Assembly (NCBI GenBank): GCA_963843085.1
Contig: CAWJJG010000002.1
Coordinates: 248,001-312,000, forward strand
Direction of reading: 5' to 3'
DNA from: DASUPK01 sp963843085
GTDB lineage: Bacteria > Actinomycetota > Thermoleophilia > Solirubrobacterales > 70-9
DNA: 64,000 bases
Shown: positions 54,556 through 63,207 of the stretch, one piece after another
Numbering within the stretch: the stretch's first letter is position 1
How the letters are laid out: each line of letters opens with the position of its first letter
Notes under the pieces: generated by a model
The model's input: only the letters and a program-made list of their open reading frames with translations
Database searches by the model: none
Told to the model about the DNA's origin: nothing
Translations under genes and position numbers: made by a program

Positions 54556-55185
54556 ATGCCAGATTCATTGAGGCGCCTTGCGCCCTTGACCGGGATCGTC
54601 TTTGCCGTGCTGCTCGCGATCACATTCACGAGCCCGAGCACACCGGGAGTCCATGCGTCCGGTGCCGAGGTGATCAAGCACTACAACGACCACCACGGAG
54701 CTCACCTGCTCGGCGACCTCTGCGGAGGGGTCGCGGTCGTCTTCTTCCTCTTCTTCATCTCGTCGCTGAGGAGCTTCTTCGAGGACAAGGAAGGGGCCAA
54801 CGGCCTCTCGAGGGCGGCGTTCGCCGGCGGAATCATGATCGCGGTGGGCGGAGGCATCTTCACCAGCATCGACGTCGCCCTGGTCGACGCCAGGCACGAC
54901 GTCACCCCCCAGGCCGTTCAGGCGCTGAACGTTCTCAACAACGATTTCTTCTTCCCATTCGAGATCGGCTTGGTCGTCTTCGCGCTCTGCACGGGTCTGG
55001 CGATCATCGCCTCGGGCGCGCTTCCCAAGTGGCTCGGCTGGGTGATGGTGGTGATCGGCATCGTCGCGTTCTCGCCCGTCGGGTTCTTCGGGTTCTTCAT
55101 CGTGCTGATCTGGTCGGTGATCGTCGCGATCCTGATCTACCGGCGGACTGGAGCTCCAGCGGCGGCTGCACCTTCCGCCGCGTAA
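54556..55185 (+). CDS. Six-helix membrane protein, possibly DUF4386-like
   Basis: 209 residues from ATG 54556 (AGAGGAGAGG upstream; the open frame begins further back in the gene-poor region). About six hydrophobic segments: an N-terminal one after RRLAPLTGIVF, an outer loop with SGAEVIKHYNDHHGAHLLGD, then GGVAVVFFLFFI, GGIMIAVGGGIF, FEIGLVVFALCTG and WVMVVIGIVAF, ending in an Ala/Pro tail. No catalytic motif. Flanked by a direct repeat pair and by gene relics, so the segment may have been inserted or rearranged; inference. Confidence 0.7.
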   Translation: MPDSLRRLAPLTGIVFAVLLAITFTSPSTPGVHASGAEVIKHYNDHHGAHLLGDLCGGVAVVFFLFFISSLRSFFEDKEGANGLSRAAFAGGIMIAVGGGIFTSIDVALVDARHDVTPQAVQALNVLNNDFFFPFEIGLVVFALCTGLAIIASGALPKWLGWVMVVIGIVAFSPVGFFGFFIVLIWSVIVAILIYRRTGAPAAAAPSAA

Positions 55186-55194
55186 AGCGGAGAC

Positions 55195-55357
55195 CTAGGC
55201 GGCGCGGGTCTCGGCGGCTGGAAGCTCCACCGAGCCGAGGTCCGCGCCCGTCGCGGGGCTCGCGTAGTCGAGCAGGATCCGCTCGGCGTCTTCCGAGCTG
55301 GATCGCCGGGTGGCCGATCACGACCTGCAGCCCGAGCCCATCCTCCATCGCCACCAG
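55195..55357 (-). pseudogene. Relic of a TetR-type regulator C-terminus
   Basis: The minus strand reads VAMEDGLGLQVVIGHPAIQL and then, after a frame change, DAERILLDYASPATGADLGS ending at a TAG (55195-55197). The DGLGLQ stretch followed by an ERxLLDY helix is the typical last part of TetR-family regulators. No helix-turn-helix part is found upstream. I call it a decayed fragment with at least one indel. Confidence 0.45.
55198..55246. repeat. Degenerate direct repeat, copy 2 (partner at 54286-54330)
   Basis: GGCGGCGCGGGTCTCGGCGG at the start and CCGAGCCGAGGTCCGCG at the end match copy 1 with few changes. It overlaps the end of the TetR-like relic, so the repeat may simply be two copies of that gene end. 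Confidence 0.55.
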
Positions 55358-55368
55358 GCCCCGGCGCG

Positions 55369-55530
55369 ATCTTCAACCAGCTCTACGTCGTCAACGGTCA
55401 ATGCGTCGCAGCCGGCGGCGCTCGGGCGGAGCCTGATCGTCGACCCGGGGGATCGTTCGCGCGCAGGCGGGGGAGGGGGAGGAGCTGATCACGGGCGTCC
55501 TCGACCTCGAGGCCGACCGATGGGACCGCG
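55369..55530 (+). pseudogene. Relic of a nitrilase-family amidohydrolase C-terminus
   Basis: Across two or three frame changes the + strand reads IFNQLYVVN, then LGRSLIVDPG, then IVRAQAGEGEELITGVLDLE, in the same order as the end of carbon-nitrogen hydrolases (Asn-x2-Gly region, Ser-x-Ile-Val-Asp-Pro, then the last strand pair). No catalytic Glu-Lys-Cys part is present. It lies tail to tail with the DUF2294 gene at 55543 and adjacent to the TetR-like relic. Confidence 0.5.
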
Positions 55531-55542
55531 CGGCAGACGAGG

Positions 55543-55995
55543 TCAGGTCGGCCGACCGTCAGCCGAGGCGCCGTCCGCTGAGGGGGCGTTCTCCGAAGAC
55601 GGGTCCACTTCCGCTGGTCCGAGATAGAAGATCTCGAGCACTCGGTCGGGTGCGGTGAAGGTGACGCTCTCGTAGTTCTCCACTGGGCGTCTGGTCAGTC
55701 TCTCGACCGTCTCGATGAACTCGTCTCGCAGGGCGCCGTGGAAGGTCTGCCGGGCCCGTCGGACGATCTCGACCTGACCCCGCTCAACCATGGTGTGCTC
55801 CACGGTCAGGAAGACGTCCTCCATCTCGATGAGCAGCAGCCCCGGGTGGGCGAACATCGCCCGCGCCCTGGTCGCGCCGCGCCCGTAGAAGCGCTTGTGC
55901 AGCGCGATGAGATCACGCGTCAGCGCGGAGAAGAGATCCCCTCCCTCCAGTGGCCTTCCATCGTTGGCCGGACCGGATGACTCTTCGACTTCCAC
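55543..55995 (-). CDS. DUF2294-family protein
   Basis: 150 residues. The central part, LFSALTRDLIALHKRFYGRG then ATRARAMFAHPGLLLIEMED and FLTVEHTMVERGQVEIVRRA, matches DUF2294 (Na+-translocating decarboxylase-subunit-like small proteins), whose role is unknown. VTFTAPDRVLEIFYLGP near the end is the usual closing strand. Acidic, Ser-rich tails at both ends. ATG start at 55995. A cold-shock gene lies upstream on the same strand, separated by a terminator. Confidence 0.75.
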   Translation of the reverse strand: MEVEESSGPANDGRPLEGGDLFSALTRDLIALHKRFYGRGATRARAMFAHPGLLLIEMEDVFLTVEHTMVERGQVEIVRRARQTFHGALRDEFIETVERLTRRPVENYESVTFTAPDRVLEIFYLGPAEVDPSSENAPSADGASADGRPT

Positions 55996-56137
55996 GTTGC
56001 TTCCTTTCCGAAAAATCGGTCGATTCGGGCCCGGTCTCCGCCTTGGCCCTCGACCAGTCTTCGCGCCGGATGCGAACTGCCGTCCCGTCTCCGGTCCGAA
56101 AGCAAGCCTCGCCTCGCAAGACTATCGACGGAAAAGA

Positions 56138-56162
56138 AAGAGCCCCGCCAGGCGGGGCTCTT
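56138..56162 (-). terminator. Rho-independent terminator of the cold-shock gene
   Basis: AAGAGCCCCGCC, one T, GGCGGGGCTCTT on the minus strand: 12 matching bases per arm, of which nine or so can pair in RNA. TCTTTTCC follows directly, giving the T-rich end. It lies 29 bases after the csp stop. Confidence 0.85.
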
Positions 56163-56191
56163 CCGGAGAATCGAAGTGTGGCTCGAGGCTC

Positions 56192-56398
56192 CTACGCGAC
56201 CTGCTTCACGCCAGTCGCGGCCGGGCCCTTTGGGCCCTGCTCGGTCTCGTACTCGACCTTCGCACCCTCTTCGAGCGAACGGTAGCCGTCCCCCTCGATC
56301 GAGCTGAAATGGACGAACACGTCGTTAGAGCCATCGTCGGGTGTGATGAACCCGTAGCCCTTGTCGTTGCTGAACCACTTGACGGTTCCGGTAGGCAT
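56192..56398 (-). CDS. cspA: Cold-shock protein (CSD family)
   Basis: 68 residues from ATG 56398 (GAGGAGGCGAG just before). Complete cold-shock domain: GTVKWFSNDKGYGFITPDDG (RNP1) and DVFVHFSSIE (RNP2), ending AATGVKQVA. It binds single-stranded RNA/DNA as a chaperone. The open frame extends 22 codons upstream but the ribosome site fixes this start. A hairpin-like GCCGGT-ATC-ACCGGC lies about 75 bases upstream in the likely leader, and a strong terminator follows. Confidence 0.96.
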   Translation of the reverse strand: MPTGTVKWFSNDKGYGFITPDDGSNDVFVHFSSIEGDGYRSLEEGAKVEYETEQGPKGPAATGVKQVA

Positions 56399-56470
56399 CT
56401 CGCCTCCTCTTACTGTGCTGCGAACGCGAGGAAGCCGAGAAGCAACAACGCGAGCGCTACGCACACCTTT

Positions 56471-56485
56471 GCCGGTATCACCGGC
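56471..56485. promoter_or_regulatory. Inverted repeat in the cold-shock gene leader
   Basis: GCCGGT-ATC-ACCGGC: six-base arms, three-base loop, perfect. It is 73 bases upstream of the csp start on the minus strand. Cold-shock genes often have structured leaders, so a role in leader RNA is possible; it could also be part of a promoter operator. Confidence 0.35.
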
Positions 56486-56559
56486 CTAACGCGCGGGACG
56501 GTAGCAGCCCGGGAGACGGAACCCGCGGCGGGGTTGCGACCGCGGGCCGATCGAACCTG

Positions 56560-57789
56560 CTAGTCGTCGCCCAGCCGGCAGAGAACCTGGTAGACCGACG
56601 TGAAGTCGATCTCGAAGCCGTTGCGCGCCGCCCGCAGGTAGAGCCGCCAGACCCTCAGCCGCTCGGGTCCCGCGAGCTCCTCGGCCCGCACGATGTGCTC
56701 GTCGAGGTTGCGGATCCAGTGGCGCAGGGTCTCGGCATAGTCCGAGCCGAACTCCTCGACGTGCTGGACGATGAAGCCCGCCCGCTCGAGGGCGAGGTTC
56801 ACCCGGGAGACGTGGGTCGTCTCCCCGTCCGGGAAGACGTAGCGCTCCGAGAAGGCCCCGCCCTCGATGTTGCCGTGCTTCAACCGCGAGATGCCGTGAT
56901 TGAGGAGGCGACCGCCCGGCCGCAGCATCGAGGCGAGCTGCTCGGCGTAGAGATCGATCTGCGACTCGCCGACGTGCTCGACCATCCCGATCGATGCGAC
57001 GGAGTCGAAGTTCTCACCGGCGAGCTCGCGGTAGTCCTGGACGCGGATCTCGACCCTGTCGGCGACGCCTGCCTCCTCGACCTTCCGCCGTGCGAGCTCG
57101 GCCTGATTCTCCGAGAGCGTGATCCCGACCGCCTCGACGCCGTGGCGCTGGGCGGCGTGGATGACGAAGCTGCCCCAGCCGCAGCCCACGTCGAGCACCC
57201 GCTGCCCCGGCTCGAGGCCGAGCTTCGTGCAGACCAGCTCGCGCTTCGCGTCCTGTGCCTCGGCGAGCGTCGGCGGCTCGCGGCGGAATCCCTTGCGCGG
57301 TGGGACCCGCGAGAAGAAGGCGCAGGAGTAGGTCATCGATTCATCGAGGAAGAGCGAGAAGAACTCGTTGCCGACGTCGTAGTGATGGCGGACGGCCTCG
57401 CGATCCCGCTCGGTGGTGTGCTTGCGCCCGCGCAGGTGGAGCTCGGCCTTCGGCGGCGGCGGAGGCCGGCGCACCCCTGCGGCGCGGAGCGCGGCCGTGA
57501 TCAGCCGAGCCTTGGTCGCGGCGCCGACGGGCGGCGGCTTCCACTCGTTCAGGACGTCGATCACCTTGTCGATGTCGTCGATCTCGATCTCGCCCGAGAC
57601 ATAGGCGCGGCCGAGCCCGAGCTGGCCCGGAGCGGCGATGGCGTATGCGAGTGCGTCCTGCGATCGCGCCCTGAAGGTCGGGCCGACTCCGTTGGTGGAG
57701 GGGACCTTCGATCCGTCCCAGAGCTCGATCGTGAAGGGACGATCCGGGAAGGCGCGCTCGATCTCGCTTAGAAGAGGTTGAGTGGACAT
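56560..57789 (-). CDS. cfa: Cyclopropane-fatty-acyl-phospholipid synthase family methyltransferase
   Basis: 409 residues. SAM-dependent: VLDVGCGWGSFVIHAAQRHG is motif I, VGITLSENQAELARRKVEEA the next strand and helix, and IGMVEHVGESQIDLYAEQLA, GGRLLNHGISRLKHG and FPDGETTHVS carry lipid-site residues typical of CFA/mycolic-acid cyclopropane synthases. NEFFSLFLDESMTYSCAFF near the middle is diagnostic. Would methylenate unsaturated phospholipid acyl chains. Divergent to a desaturase that makes such double bonds, 113 bases away, so the pair probably works in sequence. Confidence 0.92.
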   Translation of the reverse strand: MSTQPLLSEIERAFPDRPFTIELWDGSKVPSTNGVGPTFRARSQDALAYAIAAPGQLGLGRAYVSGEIEIDDIDKVIDVLNEWKPPPVGAATKARLITAALRAAGVRRPPPPPKAELHLRGRKHTTERDREAVRHHYDVGNEFFSLFLDESMTYSCAFFSRVPPRKGFRREPPTLAEAQDAKRELVCTKLGLEPGQRVLDVGCGWGSFVIHAAQRHGVEAVGITLSENQAELARRKVEEAGVADRVEIRVQDYRELAGENFDSVASIGMVEHVGESQIDLYAEQLASMLRPGGRLLNHGISRLKHGNIEGGAFSERYVFPDGETTHVSRVNLALERAGFIVQHVEEFGSDYAETLRHWIRNLDEHIVRAEELAGPERLRVWRLYLRAARNGFEIDFTSVYQVLCRLGDD

Positions 57790-57901
57790 GTTTCGCTCAC
57801 CACAACCTTAGGAAATGGCGCTAGGGTCAGGAGCCCTGGGACTCGAGTCACGACGACGAGAGTCGGATTGACTCGGTCAGGACCCAACAAAGGAGTCACA
57901 C

Positions 57902-58909
57902 ATGTCGGACGTTGCCGCTGGAGTGTCAGCGCCTCCCACCGGCCCGCCGACCACCACGGCGATGCCTCCCAGCCCCGCGCGGAAGGCTCCCACGCCGCTC
58001 GCTGAGGCCATTCAGCCCGTCGAGCACGAGACCCGCGACCGGATCATCACCGGCGCGCTCACGGTCATTCCCTTCCTGCTGCTGGGCTTCGTCGCCTGGC
58101 AGCTCGCGGGCAGCTGGCTGCGCTGGAGCGACCTGGTCGTATTCGCGCTGCTCTACATCCCGACAGGCTTCGGGATCACCGTCGGCTTCCATCGCCTCTT
58201 TACCCACCGGGCCTTCAAGACCGGGCCGCGGACCCGCGCGGTCCTCGCCGTGCTCGGCTCGGCCGCGGTAGAGGGCCCGATCATCTCCTGGGTCGCCGAC
58301 CACCGCAAGCACCACGCCTTCTCCGACGAGGAGGGCGATCCCCACAGCCCGCACGTGGGGCATGGGGAGGGCGTCTGGGCCCAGGTCAAGGGGCTCTTCC
58401 ACGCTCACGTCGGCTGGCTCTTCATCCACACGCAGCGCGGCTCGAAGGAGCGCTTCGCGCCGGACCTGCTGAAGGACCCGATCGTCAGCTACGTCGACCG
58501 GACGTTCCTGGTTTGGGCCATTGGTGGCTTCATCGCCGCCTTCTTCCTCGGCTGGGCGATCGGCGGCACCGTGATGGCCGGAGTCACCGGGCTGCTCTGG
58601 GGAGGGGCGGTGCGGATGATGGTCCTGCACCACGTCACCTACTCGATCAATTCGCTCTGCCACATGTTCGGCAAGCGGGACTTCGAGACGACCGACGAGT
58701 CGCGGAACCTGGCCTGGCTTGCGATCCCGACCTTCGGCGAGGCCTGGCACAACAGCCACCACGCCTTCCCGACGTCGGCCGTGCACGGGATGAAGACGAG
58801 GCAGATCGATCCATCGGCCGCGGTGATCTGGTCGCTCGAGAAGCTCGGCCTGGCCTGGGACGTCGTCCGGATCGCGCCGGAGCGCCAGGCTGCCAAGGCG
58901 ACGGCCTAG
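57902..58909 (+). CDS. Acyl-CoA / membrane fatty-acid desaturase
   Basis: 335 residues. Di-iron membrane desaturase with the three His boxes: HRLFTHRAF, HRKHHAFSDEEGDPHSPH and HNSHHAFP. Four or so membrane helices surround them (TVIPFLLLGFVAWQL, VVFALLYIPTGFGITVGF, AIGGFIAAFFLGWAIGG). Introduces a double bond, most likely delta-9, into acyl chains. ATG start after GGAG; N-terminal 35 residues are Pro/Ala-rich. Its product is the natural substrate for the divergent CFA-type enzyme. Confidence 0.93.
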   Translation: MSDVAAGVSAPPTGPPTTTAMPPSPARKAPTPLAEAIQPVEHETRDRIITGALTVIPFLLLGFVAWQLAGSWLRWSDLVVFALLYIPTGFGITVGFHRLFTHRAFKTGPRTRAVLAVLGSAAVEGPIISWVADHRKHHAFSDEEGDPHSPHVGHGEGVWAQVKGLFHAHVGWLFIHTQRGSKERFAPDLLKDPIVSYVDRTFLVWAIGGFIAAFFLGWAIGGTVMAGVTGLLWGGAVRMMVLHHVTYSINSLCHMFGKRDFETTDESRNLAWLAIPTFGEAWHNSHHAFPTSAVHGMKTRQIDPSAAVIWSLEKLGLAWDVVRIAPERQAAKATA

Positions 58910-58963
58910 CCCCGCAACGGCGCGGGCTTCTACGGATGCGTTCCCTCCGCGCGCCCAAATAGG

Positions 58964-60301
58964 GTGGCCGCCGTGCCTCGGCGTCTCGTCCCCGTCCTGC
59001 TTGCCCTGGCCGCGATCGCGGCTGCGTTGGTCGTCGCCTCCTGCGGTGGCAACAGCGACAAGACCGGCAGCGTCCAGGCCGTCGATGCCAACTGCGGTGA
59101 CGTCCAGTACTCGGGGAGCGGCAAGCCCTCCAAGCTGATCGTCTCCGACCTGCCGCTGCAGGGCGACTCCGCGGAGCGGTCCAAGCAGATGAACGATGCG
59201 ATCGTCCAGGAGATCGCCCGCAAGGGATGGCAGGCCGGCAACGACACCCAGGTCGCCTTCCAGGCTTGCGACGACTCGCTGTCCTCGACGGGCGAATGGG
59301 ACGAGGGCCTCTGCCGTTCCAACGCCCAGGCGTACGCGAGCAATTCCGACGTGATCGGCGTGATCGGCACCTACAACTCGGGCTGCGCCGCGATCGAGAT
59401 CCCGGTCCTCAACAAGGCGCCAGGTGGAGGCCTGGCGATGGTCTCGCCGGGCAACACCTACGTCTGCCTGACTGAGCCGGGGAGCATCTGCAAGCCCAAC
59501 GAGCCCGACGTCTACTACCCGTCGGGCGAGCGCAACTACGTGCGCGTCGTGCCGAACGACGCCGTCCAGATGGCCGGGCTCGCGACCTTCGCGAACGAGC
59601 AGGGGATCCGTAACCCCTTCGTCCTCGTCGCCGCCGACGACCCGACCAGCAAGGGCCAGGCCGACACATTCGAGGGCGCGGCTCGCTCGCTGGGAATGAA
59701 CATCGCGGGTGTCGAGCAGTGGGATCAGAAGGCCAAGAGCTACGCCGACCTGATGCAGAAGGTGAAGGCCTCGGGGGCAGACGCGGTCCTGCTGGCCGGG
59801 CTGCTCGAGCAGAACGGCGCGCAGATCATCAAGGACAAGGTCTCGGTCCTCGGCCCCAACGACGGCCACGTCAAACTGCTGGCGCCGGACGGCTTCGCCC
59901 AGCAGAGCACCATCGACCAGGCCGGCGCCGCCACCAAGGGCATGTACGCCAGCCTTCCGGGCAAGGTGCCGAGCAGCCTCACCGGCGAGGGCTCGGCCTT
60001 CGTCAAGGAGCTCAAGGCGCAGATCGGCGACGAGCCACTCGAGCTCTTCGCGCCCTACGCGGGGCAGGCGGCCGAGGTCCTGCTGCCCGCCATTCAGTCG
60101 GGGAATGCGACCCGCTCGGGGGTGATCGCCTCCCTGTTCAAGACACGCGTCAAAGACGGCATCGTCGGCAGCTTCTCGATCACGCCCAGCGGAGACCCGG
60201 TCCCGGCGCCGATCAGCGTCTCCCAGGCGGAGAGCACCTTCGTCCTCTCCAAGACCATCACGCCGCCGGCGCGGCTCGTCAACGCCGCTCGCGGCCAGTA
60301 G
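58964..60301 (+). CDS. ABC-transporter substrate-binding lipoprotein, branched-chain amino acid type
   Basis: 445 residues from GTG 58964 (GTG 58973 possible). A signal peptide ends in VASCGGN, a lipobox, so it is membrane-tethered outside. The rest is a two-lobe periplasmic-binding fold of LivK/Leu-Ile-Val type: VIGVIGTYNSGCAAIEIPVL, then GGLAMVSPGNTYVCLT, VRVVPNDAVQMAGLATFANE and YADLMQKVKASGADAVLLAG. No permease or ATPase gene is next to it, so ligand and partner are unknown. The end overlaps the convergent transferase by 23 bases. Confidence 0.87.
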   Translation: MAAVPRRLVPVLLALAAIAAALVVASCGGNSDKTGSVQAVDANCGDVQYSGSGKPSKLIVSDLPLQGDSAERSKQMNDAIVQEIARKGWQAGNDTQVAFQACDDSLSSTGEWDEGLCRSNAQAYASNSDVIGVIGTYNSGCAAIEIPVLNKAPGGGLAMVSPGNTYVCLTEPGSICKPNEPDVYYPSGERNYVRVVPNDAVQMAGLATFANEQGIRNPFVLVAADDPTSKGQADTFEGAARSLGMNIAGVEQWDQKAKSYADLMQKVKASGADAVLLAGLLEQNGAQIIKDKVSVLGPNDGHVKLLAPDGFAQQSTIDQAGAATKGMYASLPGKVPSSLTGEGSAFVKELKAQIGDEPLELFAPYAGQAAEVLLPAIQSGNATRSGVIASLFKTRVKDGIVGSFSITPSGDPVPAPISVSQAESTFVLSKTITPPARLVNAARGQ

Positions 60302-61232
60302 CCGCTTCGCCCCAGGGCAGCGCGGCGTCCATTTCCCGGGAGAACCGCCCGAAATAGGAGCGCTCATGCTCCGGCGCCTCCCACTGGTTGTGCCAGTGGT
60401 ACGCGAAGGCTCCTGGAAAGAACTCCCGGTAGGACTCGGCCTTCGGCCCGGGTCGGAAGCGCCAGCTGAACTTCCGGAAGAATCCCTCCCATCCGTCGAA
60501 CGGGGCGCCCTCGAACCGGCAGATCCCGTCGAAATGCGGCCAGAGCGGATCGAAGAACGCGCAGGGCAGCACGGTTAGGTCGAGATCCTCGGCGCCCTCG
60601 AACCGGAGGACCTTCGTCGGGTTGCACGTTCCGAGCTCGACGCTCCGCTCCATGAGCCTCCAGGCATTCTCGGATCCCTGGTGGAAGCGAAGGACGGCGT
60701 TGTTCCCGTACGGGAGGTGGGCGGACCAGCGGTAGCAGTAGTCCTCGGTCATGAACGGCTGTACGTGCAGCTCGCCCAGGTCCCTTAGCAGCATCGTGTC
60801 GAGATCCAGGTAGACGCCACCGTGGTTGTAGAGGCCGACCAGCCGAAAGAGGTTGGCCCGCTCGAGGGGGTCCTCGTGCTGCTGAAGCTCGGTCCTGCCC
60901 TCCAGTGGGGTTCCCCTGGACTCCTCCGCGGCATCGAAGCGCCGCACCGAGATCTCGTCTGCGAGTGAGCGCAGGATCGGGTTCCGCTCATGGCCCTCGT
61001 ATCCGTCGTCGGGGTCGAGCCAGAGGCAGACCTCGCCATGCCCGCTCTGGGTGGCCAGGACGGACCTGATGGCGAATGCCTGTTTCGTCGAGACCTGGCC
61101 TCTCCAGTAGAAGTGGAAGCGCTCGCCCGCGGGCCGTGCGCTCTCGTCCGGGGTCTTCAGCTCCCGGAGGAAGCGCAGGCAGTACTCGGCGTCCCAGTAC
61201 AGACGCTCGTCGTCGAGGAATCTCACCGGCAA
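60279..61232 (-). CDS. GT32-like glycosyltransferase
   Basis: 317 residues from TTG 61232; GTG 61226 would also serve. FHFYWRGQVSTKQAFAIRSV and VCLWLDPDD are followed by RANLFRLVGLYNHGGVYLDLDTMLL, where the conserved DxD (DLD) sits after a Gly-Gly-x-Tyr turn as in GT32/TcdA-TcdB-like sugar transferases. Soluble with Trp-rich C-terminus (HWHNQWEAPEH). Acts with a nucleotide sugar and divalent metal; acceptor unknown. Confidence 0.82.
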   Translation of the reverse strand: MPVRFLDDERLYWDAEYCLRFLRELKTPDESARPAGERFHFYWRGQVSTKQAFAIRSVLATQSGHGEVCLWLDPDDGYEGHERNPILRSLADEISVRRFDAAEESRGTPLEGRTELQQHEDPLERANLFRLVGLYNHGGVYLDLDTMLLRDLGELHVQPFMTEDYCYRWSAHLPYGNNAVLRFHQGSENAWRLMERSVELGTCNPTKVLRFEGAEDLDLTVLPCAFFDPLWPHFDGICRFEGAPFDGWEGFFRKFSWRFRPGPKAESYREFFPGAFAYHWHNQWEAPEHERSYFGRFSREMDAALPWGEAATGRERR

Positions 61233-61307
61233 AGCTCTATCAGGCCGATCTCACAGGCCGCGCCCACGGGACGTTTGATCACCGAGCGACGTGAGAAAGG
61301 ACTAGCG

Positions 61308-62237
61308 ATGAGCAAGCGACCAAGGCTTCGACTCGCCAAGGCCGCGATGGTCCCAATCTGGTCCAGCGGCTTCATCGTCGGAACGCTGGCGGTCCGCCAT
61401 GCGCCCGGCCTCTCGATCCTCTTCTGGCGTATGAGCGTCGCCGCTCTCGCAATGGCGGCGATCGCGATGGCGATGCGCGCCCCCTGGCCGCGCGAGCGGG
61501 CGGCGATCGTCCAGATGGTGGTGGTCGGGCTGCTGCTGCAGGCCGCGCAGTTCGTCGGGATCTTCCTGGCGCTCCAGCATGGAGTCCCGGCCGGGTTGAC
61601 CGCGCTCCTCGCCGGCTCGAGCCCCATGTTGGTGGCGGTGCTCGCCACCTTCCTGCTCGACGAGCACCTCTCACCGACGCAGTGGCTCGGCTCGGCGATC
61701 GGGGTGGCCGGAGTCGTCCTCGCGGTGATCGAGGAGCTCCACGGCGGCGGATCGGCCCTTGGGTTCATCTTCGCGATCGTCGGCCTGGCCGGGTTGGTCG
61801 GCGGCACCCTCGTGCAGCGGGCCTACGGCTCGGACGTCGACCCGAAGGTGGCGAACACGATTCAGCTGATCACCGCCACGGTCGTGATCGCCCCGCTCAC
61901 CGCGCTCACCCAGGGCTTCGGGCTGAGCGCGGAGGTACTGGCGCCGCTGGCCTGGCTGATCTTCGGCCTGTCGATCGGCGCGGTCATGCTCTACTTCTGG
62001 CTGCTCCGCAACGAGAAGAGCGGCGAGGCGACCAGCTTCCTCTACCTGGTGCCGGCGACGACGGCGATCGCCGGGGTCCCGATTCTCGGTCAGCCGCTGA
62101 GCATCGGCGCGGTGGCCGGCCTGGTCTTCGCCCTGATCGGCGTGCGGATGGTGAGCGCGCCCGCCGAGGGCCTCAGCAGCCGTGAATGGCTGCGGCGCTT
62201 TGCACCACCTGGAAGGCCGAGCCGGGAATCGACTTGA
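61308..62237 (+). CDS. EamA/DMT-superfamily transporter
   Basis: 309 residues from ATG 61308 (GAGAAAGGA upstream; the open frame begins in the divergent gene). Ten hydrophobic segments in two EamA repeats: WSSGFIVGTLAVRHAPGLSI and WRMSVAALAM, then LAGSSPMLVAVLATFLLDEH, the usual repeat end, and YLVPATTAIAGVPILGQPLS in the second half. Drug/metabolite exporter type; substrate unknown. The 3' end overlaps the convergent secreted-protein gene by 65 bases. Confidence 0.88.
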   Translation: MSKRPRLRLAKAAMVPIWSSGFIVGTLAVRHAPGLSILFWRMSVAALAMAAIAMAMRAPWPRERAAIVQMVVVGLLLQAAQFVGIFLALQHGVPAGLTALLAGSSPMLVAVLATFLLDEHLSPTQWLGSAIGVAGVVLAVIEELHGGGSALGFIFAIVGLAGLVGGTLVQRAYGSDVDPKVANTIQLITATVVIAPLTALTQGFGLSAEVLAPLAWLIFGLSIGAVMLYFWLLRNEKSGEATSFLYLVPATTAIAGVPILGQPLSIGAVAGLVFALIGVRMVSAPAEGLSSREWLRRFAPPGRPSREST

Positions 62238-63189
62238 GTTGATCGAGGTTCTCGTCTGACCAGCGGCGGTCCGACGTCCCGGAGATGAACCAGTTCGAGC
62301 CGTTGTCGGCGACGATCAGGCCGTACTGCTTCATCGCCACGGCGATTACGTGCGCCGGGCCGGTGATGCTCGAGACGTCGTAGCCCGCGCCGAGGCGCAG
62401 GCGCAGGCCCATCGGCGGGGCGCTGGTGCTGGAGGTGTCTCCGGCGCAGTGGGAGGCAGGGTGGAGGTAGGCGTTCTGCGTCGAGCTCACCGTGACCCGG
62501 ATCGCGTGGTTGATGTGCCCCGATGCGGCCTCGTCGTAGCGGACCAGGCCCGGGAAGATCGGGAGTCCGGCGGCATCGGCTGAGGTGAAGCCCTCGGGCC
62601 GCAGCGCCCCTGAGCGCAAGTCCCAGATCACGCCGGAGTCGGCATTCCAGCGGGGCTTCGGCTTCTTGCGCGCGAAGGCCCGATAGAGCTCGTAGAGCTT
62701 GCAGCGGGCGGCGTCGACCGCCAGCACGTGGCGGTCGCCGTCCGAGCTCTGTCCTCCCTCGACCAGCGCCTTCAACGGCACCCGATAGGCACCGTGGTCG
62801 GACTCGTCGCCGTACGCCGTGAACTTGACCTTGCTGCGCTTCTGCTTCCTGCCGACCACCGCGTAGGGGAACCCGTACTCGCGAGGCGAGCCGAAATCCG
62901 GGTGGATGAAGTCCCCACCGTGCGCGGCGATGTACGAGATGTACGCGGCCGAGTTCGGGTCCGGAGGGGCGGCCGAGATGTCCTGGTTCCACGCGGACTC
63001 GTCCGCCGCCGAGGGGGCGGTGGCGAGCCCTGACGGCGCCGGGAAAACCGGGCAGGACCCCAGGCTGGGGTAGGGACCGCGCGGCAGGCCGTGGTGGCGA
63101 TGCTTCTTCTTCGCGACTGCGGCGCCCGCCGCGACCAGGAGGAGGCCCAGCACGGCGACGAGGACGACGTTCCCTGGCGAACGGCGCAT
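62173..63189 (-). CDS. Conserved secreted protein of unknown function
   Basis: 338 residues with an N-terminal signal or anchor (VVLVAVLGLLLVAAGAAVA) and then CPVFPAPSG. The mature protein has conserved-looking WNQDISAAP, HVLAVDAARCKLYELYRAF, SGVIWDLRSGALRPEGFTSA, AAGLPIFPGLVRYDEAASGH and LIVADNGSNWFISG. This order recurs in secreted proteins of actinobacteria and others with no assigned function. Most similar features (His, Asp, Trp) could be catalytic, but I will not guess. ATG start. Confidence 0.8.
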   Translation of the reverse strand: MRRSPGNVVLVAVLGLLLVAAGAAVAKKKHRHHGLPRGPYPSLGSCPVFPAPSGLATAPSAADESAWNQDISAAPPDPNSAAYISYIAAHGGDFIHPDFGSPREYGFPYAVVGRKQKRSKVKFTAYGDESDHGAYRVPLKALVEGGQSSDGDRHVLAVDAARCKLYELYRAFARKKPKPRWNADSGVIWDLRSGALRPEGFTSADAAGLPIFPGLVRYDEAASGHINHAIRVTVSSTQNAYLHPASHCAGDTSSTSAPPMGLRLRLGAGYDVSSITGPAHVIAVAMKQYGLIVADNGSNWFISGTSDRRWSDENLDQLKSIPGSAFQVVQSAAAIHGC

Positions 63190-63207
63190 GCCCGCCAGGG
63201 TAGTGCG

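Noticed and set aside
58909..58930. Weak GC stem after the desaturase gene as terminator
   Set aside because: Mismatched stem and hardly any T tract.
57926..60367. 813-codon open frame on the minus strand
   Set aside because: It runs antisense through the desaturase and the binding-protein gene, with Arg/Gly/Asp-rich, motif-free sequence typical of high-GC shadow frames.
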